From Actinospineispora eucalypti (lineage in GTDB: Bacteria > Actinomycetota > Actinomycetes > Mycobacteriales > Pseudonocardiaceae): 64,000 nucleotides of DNA. A model generated the notes under the pieces. The model had not been told where the DNA came from, ran no database searches, and was given only the letters and a program-made list of their open reading frames with translations. A program made the position numbers and the translations under genes. Each line of letters begins with the position of its first letter. Within the stretch, counting starts at the first letter, position 1. Below, one piece after another: positions 32,545 to 40,371 of the stretch. Location of the stretch: the NCBI GenBank assembly GCA_014208095.1, contig JACHMT010000002.1:496001-560000 (forward strand). The letters are read 5' to 3'.

Positions 32545-33479
32545 CCGGCGACGATAGCGGCGTCCAGCCCGACCTCGCGGAGGATCTCCGCGATGGTCTT
32601 GATCTCGGCCTCGTCCAGCGGCAGCAGCGGCTGGTTGGTGCGGCCGTGCGCGATCATTCCCCGCGCCGCCATCGCCGCCTTGAACGCACCGAGCGCCCCG
32701 GCGGTGGACCCGATCCGGCCCCGGTCGGCGACCTCGGTGATGGTGAACAGCTGAGCCAACCGGTCCTGCTCGGCCGTGGCCTCGGCCAGCCGGCCCGCCG
32801 AGGCGGCCTGGTAGAGGCGCAGGTAGCCGTGCGGGTCGACGTTGCCCAGCCCGGGCACGATGCCGGCCGCGCCCAGCCGCACGGCCAGGTCGGCGAACAG
32901 CTCGGAGCCGGTGAGGATGGGAAACTCCGGCAGCCGGCGCAGGTTCTCCCGGAAGTTGCTCAGGTCCCCGCTGGAGTCCTTCAGGCCGACCACGAAACCG
33001 GCCTCGGCGATCGCCTCGACCACGTCCGGGGTGAGCCGCACGGACACCGCCGGCGGGATGTCGTAGGCGACCAGGGGCAGGTCGACCGCGGCGTGCACCA
33101 GCCGGAAGTGCTCGACGATCTCGTCGGCGTGCGGCCGCACGTAGAACGGCGCGGTCACCACCGCCGCGTCGGCGCCGAGCGCCGCCGCCCGCCTGGCCTG
33201 CTCGACCACCCGCCGGGTGCCGGTGTCGATGGCGCCCACCAGCACCGGGACCGCCCCGGCCACCTCGGCCACCGCGATCTCCACCACGGTCCGCCGCTGC
33301 CCGTCGTCCAGCAGGGCGATCTCCCCGCTGGACCCGCCGAGGAACACCCCGTGCACCCCGGCTTCCAGCTGGTAGCCGATCAGGCGGCGCAGCGAGTCGC
33401 GGTCCACCTCCCCGGTCTCGTCCAGGGGCGTGACCAGCGGCGGGATGACCCCGCGCAGGCGGGCGGACAGGTCAGGCAT
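32541..33479 (-). CDS. Dihydrodipicolinate synthase/N-acetylneuraminate lyase family protein
   Basis: The 312-residue class I aldolase has the family TIM-barrel blocks: VTPLDETGEVDRDSLRRLIGYQLEAGV, GSSGEIALL near residue 50, the catalytic tyrosine in VAYDIPP near 138, and the Schiff-base lysine in VVGLKDSSGD near 167. Members cleave or form pyruvate-linked sugar acids. The chromosomal lysine-pathway dapA is not expected next to a transporter, so a catabolic lyase (for example of a sialic acid or keto-sugar acid) is more likely. It overlaps the NanT-like transporter gene by 8 nt upstream and a tetR gene by 4 nt downstream. Confidence 0.87.
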   Translation of the reverse strand: MPDLSARLRGVIPPLVTPLDETGEVDRDSLRRLIGYQLEAGVHGVFLGGSSGEIALLDDGQRRTVVEIAVAEVAGAVPVLVGAIDTGTRRVVEQARRAAALGADAAVVTAPFYVRPHADEIVEHFRLVHAAVDLPLVAYDIPPAVSVRLTPDVVEAIAEAGFVVGLKDSSGDLSNFRENLRRLPEFPILTGSELFADLAVRLGAAGIVPGLGNVDPHGYLRLYQAASAGRLAEATAEQDRLAQLFTITEVADRGRIGSTAGALGAFKAAMAARGMIAHGRTNQPLLPLDEAEIKTIAEILREVGLDAAIVAG

Positions 33480-34899
33480 GGGTGCTCCGATTCTCCAGGG
33501 GTTCGGGGTCGGCGCCGAGGGCGCGCCCGATCCGCGCCGGCAGGTCGAAGCCGATGATCAGGGCGACGACCACGGTGAGGGTGATGGCGAGCAGCGCCAG
33601 CGAGGCGCCGAGGCTGCCGATCCGGTCGGCGATCGCCGAACCGGCCAGCGGCGCCACCGCGCCGCCCAGCGCGCCCACGTTGTAGCTGAAGCCGAGCCCG
33701 GCCGCGCGCAGCCGGGTGGGGAAGTGCTCGCCGATGTACTTGGGCAGCAGTCCCGAGATGCCCTGGCTGGTGGCCAGCATGCCGAACAGCAGCACCCAGA
33801 GCAGCACCACGTTGCCCTCGGGCAGCGCGAACACCGGGTAGACGAACCCCAGCGACACGAACAGCCCGATGACGTAGGTGCGCCGGGTTCCCCACCGGTC
33901 GGCGACCACGCCGGCGAGGCAGCTGCCCGCCGCATAGCCGAGCCCGGCCCAGGTGAGCGCGGTGGTCACCTGCACGTCCTGGTAGCCGACCTCGGTCTTC
34001 AGGTAGGTGGGCAGCAGCGACTGGATGGGCCAGGAGTACAGGAACGCGCAGAAGACGGTGACCATGATGGCCAACATCACCGGCCACAGCCGCTCGGCCA
34101 CCTGCACGGCGAACACCACGAACCCGGCCAGCGCGAGCACGATCAGCAACGGCGTGAACCCGCCGCCGCTCTGGCTGAAGATCAGCACCAGCACCGCGGA
34201 GAGGGCGGCCGCGAGCAGCGCGTTGGGTATCCGCCGACGCGGCCCGAACAGCGTCGACGACGTGCTGACGTCCTTGCGCGAGCCGACCTCGGCCTGCCAC
34301 TCCTCCGCCTCGGGCAGCGTCCGGCGCAGGTACAGGGTCAGGGCGATGGGCAGGATGCCGGCGTAGAACAGCCAGCGCCAGCCGGCGTTCGGCACGATGG
34401 CCAGGTAGGCCAGCGCGGCGACCACCGTGCCGATCGGGTAGGCGGAGAGCAGGAAGCCGGTGGCCCGGTTGCGCATGTTCTTCGGCCAGGACTCCATCAC
34501 GTAGGTGGCACTGGAGCCGTACTCGCCGGCCATGCCGATGCCCACCACCGCCCGGAACACGAACATCGACCAGTAGTCCCAGGCGAACCCGCACAGCGCG
34601 CTGCCCACCGCGAAACACGCGATGGCCAGGATCATCGCCGGCTTGCGCCCGAACCGGTCGGCGATCGCCCCGAGCACCAGGCCGCCCAGCCAGCGGGTCA
34701 CGAAGGCCGCCGAGACCAGGGTGGCGGCATGCGTCCGGGTGAGGCCGAACTCGGCGGCGATCTGGGTGAGCACCAGGGTGATCAGGACGAAGTCGAACCC
34801 GTCCAGCAGGTACCCCAGCCAGGCCGCGAAGAACGCCTTGCGCTGCTGGCCGGACAGCTGCCGGAAGGACCGGGGGGCGGGTTCGGCGCTCGCTGCCAT
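33472..34899 (-). CDS. MFS transporter, NanT-like (sialate:H+ symporter family)
   Basis: The 475-residue protein has 12 or more hydrophobic segments and closely follows the NanT pattern as I remember it: AAWLGYLLDGFDFVLI near residue 25, GMAGEYGSSATYVMESWPK near 122, FLYSWPIQSLLPTYLKTEVG near 290, and AAGLGFSYNVGALGGAVAP near 400. It also has the usual DRFGRK loop. NanT imports N-acetylneuraminic acid with protons; the related lactate or benzoate-type MFS proteins share parts. It is the first gene of the transporter-lyase-tetR set and is divergent from a second DapA-family gene, with a perfect palindrome between. Confidence 0.85.
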   Translation of the reverse strand: MAASAEPAPRSFRQLSGQQRKAFFAAWLGYLLDGFDFVLITLVLTQIAAEFGLTRTHAATLVSAAFVTRWLGGLVLGAIADRFGRKPAMILAIACFAVGSALCGFAWDYWSMFVFRAVVGIGMAGEYGSSATYVMESWPKNMRNRATGFLLSAYPIGTVVAALAYLAIVPNAGWRWLFYAGILPIALTLYLRRTLPEAEEWQAEVGSRKDVSTSSTLFGPRRRIPNALLAAALSAVLVLIFSQSGGGFTPLLIVLALAGFVVFAVQVAERLWPVMLAIMVTVFCAFLYSWPIQSLLPTYLKTEVGYQDVQVTTALTWAGLGYAAGSCLAGVVADRWGTRRTYVIGLFVSLGFVYPVFALPEGNVVLLWVLLFGMLATSQGISGLLPKYIGEHFPTRLRAAGLGFSYNVGALGGAVAPLAGSAIADRIGSLGASLALLAITLTVVVALIIGFDLPARIGRALGADPEPLENRSTHA

Positions 34900-34923
34900 G
34901 GCCGTGGCCTTTCGCTTCGATCA

Positions 34924-34943
34924 GACATAGGATGTCCTATGTC
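34924..34943. promoter_or_regulatory. Operator between the NanT-like and DapA-family genes
   Basis: GACATAGGATGTCCTATGTC is a perfect palindrome with 9-bp arms around TG, in the 76-nt gap between two divergent starts. The FadR-type GntR gene at 35938 is the likely binder. Confidence 0.7.
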
Positions 34944-34975
34944 CAGATACGCAAGATAGGAAACGAAGCCGGCGA

Positions 34976-35926
34976 ATGCAACCCTTGACCGTGGCCCAGC
35001 TGCGCGGGACCTGGGCCAGCGTGCTGCTGCCCATCGGTACCGACGACGCCATCGACATGGCCCGGCTGGAGCGCGCCCTGGACCAGATGCTCGGCTCCGG
35101 CCTCCACGGCATCTACACCAACGGCACGGCCGGCGAGTTCCACACGCTCTCCGACGCCGAGTACGACGCGCTGCACGAGCTGGTCGCCGGCCGGTGCACC
35201 GACGCCGGGATGGCGTACCAGCTCGGCGCCGGCCACCCCAGCGGCCAGCTCTCGCTGTCCCGGATCCGCCGCGCGGCGGCGCTGCGGCCGGGTGCCATCC
35301 AGGTGGTGCTGCCGGACTGGCTGCCCCTGCGCGACGACGAGGCGGTGGACGCGCTGGCCCGGATGGCCGAGGTGGCCGGGGACGTCCCGCTGGTGCTCTA
35401 CAACCCGCCGTACGCGAAGACCCAGGTCGGACCGGAGCTGTTCGCCCGGCTGGCCGAGCGGGTGCCGGGGCTGACCGGGATCAAGGTGCCGGGCGGCGAC
35501 CAGCACTGGTACGCCCGGATGGCGGCGGCCCTCGGCGACCGCCTGGCGGTGTTCGTCGCCGGGCACACGCTGGCCAGCGGCCGCCGGCTGGGCGCCGCCG
35601 GGTCGTACTCCAACGTCGCCTGCCTCAACCCGGCCGGCGCGGTGCGCTGGTACCGGCTGATGGACGACGACCCGGAGGCCGCGCTGGACCTCGAGTCGCG
35701 GCTGCGCCGGTTCCTGGACCGGCACATCGCGCCGCTGGCGGCGGCCGGCTACAGCGACCCGGCGCTGGACAAGACCCTGGCCGCGGTGGGCGGCTGGGCC
35801 CCGATCGGCACCCGGCTGCGCTGGCCGTACCGCTGGTTGGACGAGTCGGAGGTACCGGGGCTGCGCCGCGTGGCCCGGCGCGTGGTACCCGAGCTGTTCG
35901 AGGAGCCCCCGGCATGCGGCGCATAG
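34976..35926 (+). CDS. Dihydrodipicolinate synthase family protein (second paralog)
   Basis: The 316-residue protein has the family motifs NGTAGEFHTLS near residue 43, the catalytic tyrosine in VLYNPPYAKT near 140, and the Schiff-base lysine in GIKVPGGD near 168. The C-terminal third (KTLAAVGGWAPIGTRLRWPYRWLD) is typical of a catabolic subgroup rather than of lysine biosynthesis DapA. It is divergent from the NanT-like gene and 11 nt upstream of a FadR-type regulator, so the three are probably one regulatory unit. It has no strong Shine-Dalgarno (GGAAACGAAG is the best). Its substrate is unknown. Confidence 0.87.
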   Translation: MQPLTVAQLRGTWASVLLPIGTDDAIDMARLERALDQMLGSGLHGIYTNGTAGEFHTLSDAEYDALHELVAGRCTDAGMAYQLGAGHPSGQLSLSRIRRAAALRPGAIQVVLPDWLPLRDDEAVDALARMAEVAGDVPLVLYNPPYAKTQVGPELFARLAERVPGLTGIKVPGGDQHWYARMAAALGDRLAVFVAGHTLASGRRLGAAGSYSNVACLNPAGAVRWYRLMDDDPEAALDLESRLRRFLDRHIAPLAAAGYSDPALDKTLAAVGGWAPIGTRLRWPYRWLDESEVPGLRRVARRVVPELFEEPPACGA

Positions 35927-35937
35927 ACTCCCCGCCC

Positions 35938-36642
35938 GTGAGCACCCCGGTGAGCAGGGCGGGCGGCGCCAGGGCGAACCAACGGGCGCTGCAGGACGCG
36001 ATCAAGCGGCTGATCGTGCAGCGCGGCCTCGAGCCCGGCGCGCCGTTGCCCACCGAACCGGAGCTGGCCGAGGAGCTGGGGGTCAGCCGACACCCGCTGC
36101 GCGAGGCGATGAAGGCGCTGCAGGCGATCGGGATCGTGGACATCCGGCACGGCTACGGCACCTACGTCGGCTCGGTACCGCTGTCCGGGCTGGAGGCCGG
36201 GCTGGCGTTCCGGGGCGCCCTGTCCGTGCGCGGCGACTTCGCCGACATCCGCAACCTGCTCGAGGTCCGCGAGGTGTTGGAGACCGGCCTGGTCGGCCGG
36301 GTGCTCGCGGCGCACGACGAGATCGACTTCGGCGCGCTGGAGGAGATCGTCACCGCCATGGAGTCCGAAGCGGCTCGGGGGCAGTGGGCCCCGGAGCGGG
36401 ACTGGGCGTTCCACGAGACGCTCTATCGGCCGCTGGGCAACGAGCTGGTGCTGGAGCTGCTGGAGGTGTTCTGGCGGGTGTTCAACACGCTGGACGGCCA
36501 GCTGCCGGAGGCCCGGCACGGCCCCGAGACCACGGCCGGCTGGCACCGGCGGATCCTGGACGCGCTGCGCTCCCGGGACGAGCCGGCGCTGCGCGCCGCC
36601 GTCAACGAGCACTTCGAAGGCATCCGAGCGCGGGTCGGCTGA
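35938..36642 (+). CDS. GntR family regulator, FadR subfamily
   Basis: The 234-residue protein has the GntR winged helix (LPTEPELAEELGVSRHPLREAMKALQAIGIVDIRHGYGTYV) and an FCD effector domain (from about residue 100, with metal-ligand-type residues in DWAFHETLY and GWHRRILDAL). FadR-type regulators often sense carboxylates or sugar acids. GTG 35938 or 35950 is the start. It follows the second DapA-family gene and probably binds the palindrome at 34924-34943 to control both divergent units. Confidence 0.9.
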   Translation: MSTPVSRAGGARANQRALQDAIKRLIVQRGLEPGAPLPTEPELAEELGVSRHPLREAMKALQAIGIVDIRHGYGTYVGSVPLSGLEAGLAFRGALSVRGDFADIRNLLEVREVLETGLVGRVLAAHDEIDFGALEEIVTAMESEAARGQWAPERDWAFHETLYRPLGNELVLELLEVFWRVFNTLDGQLPEARHGPETTAGWHRRILDALRSRDEPALRAAVNEHFEGIRARVG

Positions 36643-36676
36643 CCGGTCCGCCGGGCGGGCAAGCCACAATGTCCGG

Positions 36677-37363
36677 GTGCTCACCGCGTCTGTTCCGGAC
36701 ACCGTCAGCCCCCGCGTGGAAGCCCTGATCCGCCGACTGGCCTGGGCCTGGTCGGTGTTCTTCGTGCTCTTCTCCACCGCGCTGCTGGTTCAGCTGGCCC
36801 GGGTCGACGCGCTGGCCGGTGGGGCCAAGGCGCGCCGGCTGTTCCCGGCCGACATGCCCACCTGGCTGCACCTGGTGGTGAACCAGCCGCTGGTGCACGT
36901 GGTGTCCCGCTCCGGCAACACCGTGGCCGTGCTCGGCCTGCTCACGGTGGCGGTCTGGCTGTCCGCCCGCCGGTGGAACTGGCTGCCGTTGCTGCGGGCC
37001 GGCGCCACCCTGGGCCTGGTGTTCGTGGTCATCGTGGTGGGGAAGGGCAAGATCGGCGACGCGCTGAACATCGAGCGGCTGGAGTGGAGCTCCTCGGTGC
37101 TCTCCGGCCCGGCCACCACGGTGGCGGCCGTCGGGCTGCTCACCGGCCTCCTGCTCGGCGGCGAGTTCACCGGCGCTACCCGGGTGGCCGTGTGGTTGTT
37201 CGCGCTGACCATGATCCTCGCGGTGGCGACCAGCCAGCTCTACCTGAAGCACGACCTGGTGGAGGTCACCGCCAGCCTGCTCTGCGGCGCCGCCATGGTC
37301 GCCGTGGTAACCCGACTGATCACCCCCGCCGACGTGGGCACGATCGATCGTTCGGGTCAGTGA
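36677..37363 (+). CDS. PAP2-like membrane protein with degenerate active-site motifs
   Basis: The 228-residue protein has about five or six hydrophobic segments arranged like an undecaprenyl- or lipid-phosphate phosphatase. The three PAP2 signatures are recognisable but altered: K in GKGKIG without RP, LSGPAT where PSGH is expected near residue 140, and SQLYLKHDLVE where SRxxxxxHxxxD is expected near 190. The histidine of the second motif is lost, so catalysis is doubtful. It may be a divergent enzyme, a scaffold or a flippase-like protein. Start GTG 36677. It overlaps the convergent DHFR-family gene by 7 nt. Confidence 0.72.
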   Translation: MLTASVPDTVSPRVEALIRRLAWAWSVFFVLFSTALLVQLARVDALAGGAKARRLFPADMPTWLHLVVNQPLVHVVSRSGNTVAVLGLLTVAVWLSARRWNWLPLLRAGATLGLVFVVIVVGKGKIGDALNIERLEWSSSVLSGPATTVAAVGLLTGLLLGGEFTGATRVAVWLFALTMILAVATSQLYLKHDLVEVTASLLCGAAMVAVVTRLITPADVGTIDRSGQ

Positions 37364-37950
37364 CGGCCGGCGTGCAGGGTGGGCCGGTAGACGAGCTCCT
37401 GGATATCGCCGTCGAGTGTCCGGTGCTCGAGCAGCTCTAGGTCGAAGTCGGCCGCACCCCCGAGGACCGGGTCCGTTCCGGTCCTACCGGTGATCACGGG
37501 AAAGATCGTGATCTGGACGCGGTCGACCAGGCCGGCGGCCATCAGCGCCCAGTTCAGCGACAGGCTGCCGTGCGAGCGCAACGGCACCCCGGACTCCTCC
37601 TTGAGCCGGGCGACGACCTCGACGGCATCACCGCTCACGACTGTCGCGTCCGGCCAGTCCAGGGGCCCTTCCAGCGTGGACGACACCACCGTGGCCGGCA
37701 TGCTCCGCATCCGGGTAACCCACGGGTCACGCACCTCGGACTCCTCGGTGCTCGAGGCCAGCATTTGCACGAACTGCCGGAACGTGGTGGCCCCGAAGAC
37801 CATCCGCTGCTCCGTGTCGAACGAGGCGAGGCGGTGTTCGAGCAGCTCGGGGCCTTGCTTGCCCCAGTAGCCGCCCCAGTCGCCGTCGGCCCCACAGGAG
37901 CCATAGCCGTCGAGGCTGGAGAAGATGTCAAAGGTGTAGCTGGCGGTCAT
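37357..37950 (-). CDS. Dihydrofolate reductase family protein (RibD C-terminal domain-like)
   Basis: The 197-residue protein has the DHFR/RibD-C fold: FDIFSSLDGYGS near the N-terminus, RMVFGATTFRQF near residue 50, VPLRSHGSLSLNWALMAAGLVDRVQITIFPVITG near 125-155, and a C-terminal strand. Members often reduce pterin- or pyrimidine-like compounds with NADPH, but many are of unknown function. ATG 37950 follows GGAGGCACC. A second protein of this family lies at the right edge of the window. Confidence 0.85.
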   Translation of the reverse strand: MTASYTFDIFSSLDGYGSCGADGDWGGYWGKQGPELLEHRLASFDTEQRMVFGATTFRQFVQMLASSTEESEVRDPWVTRMRSMPATVVSSTLEGPLDWPDATVVSGDAVEVVARLKEESGVPLRSHGSLSLNWALMAAGLVDRVQITIFPVITGRTGTDPVLGGAADFDLELLEHRTLDGDIQELVYRPTLHAGRH

Positions 37951-37993
37951 GGGGTGCCTCCGGTGGATGGCCGACCGGCCCGCTGCCGGTCTC

Positions 37994-38890
37994 TCACCCT
38001 GGCGTCGAACCGGCTCCACGTTGTTCGACAGGTCCCTCGGAACTTCTTGAAGATCTTTTATGGCCGCGACCGCCGGCCGCGATGGTCAGCTCGACCCCAC
38101 GGCCGACGCCGAGTAGCTCCACCGCCGAGCCGTCGCGTCGCGCGACAGCCACCCGCCCGGCGGAGTCGGGAAGCACGACCAGCCCGCCCGCTCCGGCATC
38201 CGCGAACGTCGCCGCGACGACCGCTTCGGCCGTCTGGTCACCCTCGCCCGAGAGCCAGCTCAGCGTTGCCGATGCGCCCGTCGCCAGCCCGGCCGCGGCC
38301 AGGTCGCGGGCGCGTGCCGACAGAGTGAGGTTGCCGAACCGGTCGGCGCCGAGCACCTCTGCGCGCACCCGGCCCGCCGAGACAGCTGACACCGGCTCGG
38401 GCAGCCGGACCAGCCCCACCGGGTCCAGCTCGGGCCCCAGCCGGCGCGGGTCGACACCGTTCGCCAGGTGCGCGGCGGCCGGCGCGAAGATGTCCCGGCC
38501 GTGGAAGGTGCGGCTCACCGTCGGCAGCCGGTAGGCCGGATCGGCCAGTTCATAGGCCGCGACCACTCCGCCCAGCGCCTCGGCCGGCTCGATCAACAGC
38601 CCGTTGTCCGGCCCGATCAGTACCCCAGCCGGGGCGACCACCGCCACGGCGCGGCGGGACGTTCCGACTCCTGGATCGACCACCGCGACGTGCACACCCA
38701 CCGGCAGGTAGGGAGCCGTGTCGGCGAGCACCACCGAGGCCCAGCGCACGTCGCCGGGCGGGATCTCGTGCGTCACGTCCAGCACCCGCGCGGCCGCCGC
38801 GATCCGCGCGATCACCCCGTGCACGGCGGCAACGAACCCGTCGCGGGTGCCGTAGTCGGTGGTCACGGTGACCCAGGGCGGCGCGTTCAC
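37994..38890 (-). CDS. SAM hydroxide adenosyltransferase (DUF62 family)
   Basis: The 298-residue protein matches the family of the fluorinase and the SAM hydrolases: TVTTDYGTRDGFVAAVHGVI at residues 9-28, DVTHEIPPGDV near 44, VAVVDPGVGTSRRAVAV near 70 and GPDNGLL near 95. Most members use water to split S-adenosylmethionine into adenosine and methionine. The Asp of TDYGT and the DPGVG block are present. The start GTG 38890 overlaps the stop of the MocR gene (GTGA). The last 30 residues are polar and probably extra. The gene is the second of a MocR-SAM hydrolase operon, an unusual pairing. Confidence 0.87.
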   Translation of the reverse strand: MNAPPWVTVTTDYGTRDGFVAAVHGVIARIAAAARVLDVTHEIPPGDVRWASVVLADTAPYLPVGVHVAVVDPGVGTSRRAVAVVAPAGVLIGPDNGLLIEPAEALGGVVAAYELADPAYRLPTVSRTFHGRDIFAPAAAHLANGVDPRRLGPELDPVGLVRLPEPVSAVSAGRVRAEVLGADRFGNLTLSARARDLAAAGLATGASATLSWLSGEGDQTAEAVVAATFADAGAGGLVVLPDSAGRVAVARRDGSAVELLGVGRGVELTIAAGGRGHKRSSRSSEGPVEQRGAGSTPG

Positions 38891-40257
38891 CGGTGCATCC
38901 CGGATCCGCGCGGGGTGGCCGCGTTGGCCAGTGCGCCGGCCACCCGGTCGGCCTCCCGGGTGGGCAGCAGGGCGGTGGTCAGCCGCAGGTGGTCGCCGCT
39001 GCGTTGGGCGGCCACGAACGGCCGGCCCGGCGCCGCGCCGATGCCCTGCGCGGCCAGCAGCACCAGCGCGTCCCGCTCGTTGGCCACCGGCACCCACACG
39101 TTGAAGCCGTCCCGGGCGATCACCTCGATGCCGCGGTGGGCCAGCGAGTGGGTCAGCGCCTCCCGGCGCAGCACGTAGGTGCTCCGGGCCAGCGCCACCG
39201 CGTCCGCGCAGGCCCGGTCGGTGAGCATGCCGGCGAGCAGCTGCTGCAGCAGCCGGGAGGACCAGGCCGGCCCCAGGTTCCGCCGGGCGATGACCGGCTC
39301 GATCAGCTCGCTCGGGCCGGCCACGGCGGCCAGCCGCAGGTCGGGGCCGTGGGACTTGGAGAAACTGCGGATGCTCACCGTGCGCGTGGGAAGGTGCGCG
39401 GCCAGGCTCACCGGCTCGGCCACCGCGATCTCCCCGACGTGGTCGTCCTCCACGACCACGCACGACTCGGTGCGCGAACGCAGCACCGACGCCAGCTCGC
39501 GGGCCCGTTCCGGGGTCATGCTGGCCCCGGTCGGGTTGTGCGCGCGGGGCTGCACCAGCAGCACGGCCGGTTCGTCGCCGGACGCGAGCGCCGCCGCCAG
39601 CTCGTCGGGCAGCATCCCGTCGGCGTCGATGCCGACGGCGACCGGCTGCGCACCGATCAGCTCCAGCAGGTCCAGGAACGGCGGGAAGGTCGGGTTCTCC
39701 ACCAGCACCCGGTCGCCGAGCCGCAGGAGACTGGTGAGCACCCGGTCCACCGCGTCCAGGGACCCGTCCACCACGGTCAGGCACTCGGGGTCGTGCAGGT
39801 CCCGCCACGCGCCCCGGATGGCCCGCTCCAGCTCGGGCAGCACCGGCGGGTCCAGGTAGCCGGTCGGCTGCGGGCCCCGGCCGATGCTGCTCAGCACGTC
39901 GTGGATGGGGGGCAGCAGGGTCGGGTCGGGCACCCCGGCGGACAGGTCCATGGCGAACTCGCCGGCCGCGCTGGCGATCCGCCAGAACCGGCTGGGCCAC
40001 CCGGCCCGGTGGTTCTCCGCCACGAACGACCCGCCCCGCCCGTGCGTGCGCACCGTGCCGACCCGCACCAGCGAGCGCCATGCCTCGTTCACCGTGGTCG
40101 GGCTGGTGCCCAGCGCCCTGGCCAGTGCCCGCACCGTGGGCAGCCGGCACCCGGCCGGCAGCTCACCGGCCTTGATCAACCGGTTCACCGCCGCCGCGAT
40201 GCCGGCGGCCGAACGGTCCTGTACCGCCTCCGCTATTCGGGCGATCTCCGGCTCCAT
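38887..40257 (-). CDS. MocR/GabR family PLP-dependent transcriptional regulator
   Basis: The 456-residue protein fuses an N-terminal GntR winged helix (RLPTVRALARALGTSPTTVNEAWRSL, GTVRTHGRGGSFV) to an aminotransferase-like domain. The PLP lysine is in SIRSFSKSHGPDLRL near residue 310, with QPRAHNPTGASMT and VVEDDHVGE before it. GabR-type proteins of this class activate genes for GABA or beta-alanine use when an amino acid condenses with PLP. It is divergent from the reductive pyrimidine operon, whose product is beta-alanine or beta-aminoisobutyrate, and so is the natural regulator of it. ATG 40257 is the start. Confidence 0.9.
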   Translation of the reverse strand: MEPEIARIAEAVQDRSAAGIAAAVNRLIKAGELPAGCRLPTVRALARALGTSPTTVNEAWRSLVRVGTVRTHGRGGSFVAENHRAGWPSRFWRIASAAGEFAMDLSAGVPDPTLLPPIHDVLSSIGRGPQPTGYLDPPVLPELERAIRGAWRDLHDPECLTVVDGSLDAVDRVLTSLLRLGDRVLVENPTFPPFLDLLELIGAQPVAVGIDADGMLPDELAAALASGDEPAVLLVQPRAHNPTGASMTPERARELASVLRSRTESCVVVEDDHVGEIAVAEPVSLAAHLPTRTVSIRSFSKSHGPDLRLAAVAGPSELIEPVIARRNLGPAWSSRLLQQLLAGMLTDRACADAVALARSTYVLRREALTHSLAHRGIEVIARDGFNVWVPVANERDALVLLAAQGIGAAPGRPFVAAQRSGDHLRLTTALLPTREADRVAGALANAATPRGSGMHR

Positions 40258-40280
40258 CCGACTGCTCCGATCAAGGTGAC

Positions 40281-40296
40281 TTTGTCCTGTAACAAA
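40281..40296. promoter_or_regulatory. Operator-like repeats between MocR and the pyrimidine operon
   Basis: TTTGT-cctgta-ACAAA (40281-40296) is followed by AGGTC (40297-40301) and GACCT (40316-40320), a second inverted pair. The 114-nt gap is A+T-rich for this genome. GabR-type regulators often bind paired direct or inverted sites here, but the layout is only suggestive. Confidence 0.45.
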
Positions 40297-40371
40297 AGGT
40301 CTATTGCCACAGTATGACCTGAACAATATCGTCCAGCTCACAATCGCAAAGTCTCGATCGGGAGAGTTGGC

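Noticed and set aside
40258..40371. A riboswitch (for example SAM- or guanidine-type) before the pyrimidine operon or the SAM hydrolase
   Set aside because: No consensus core or long structured leader is visible, and the gap is only 114 nt with operator-like repeats.
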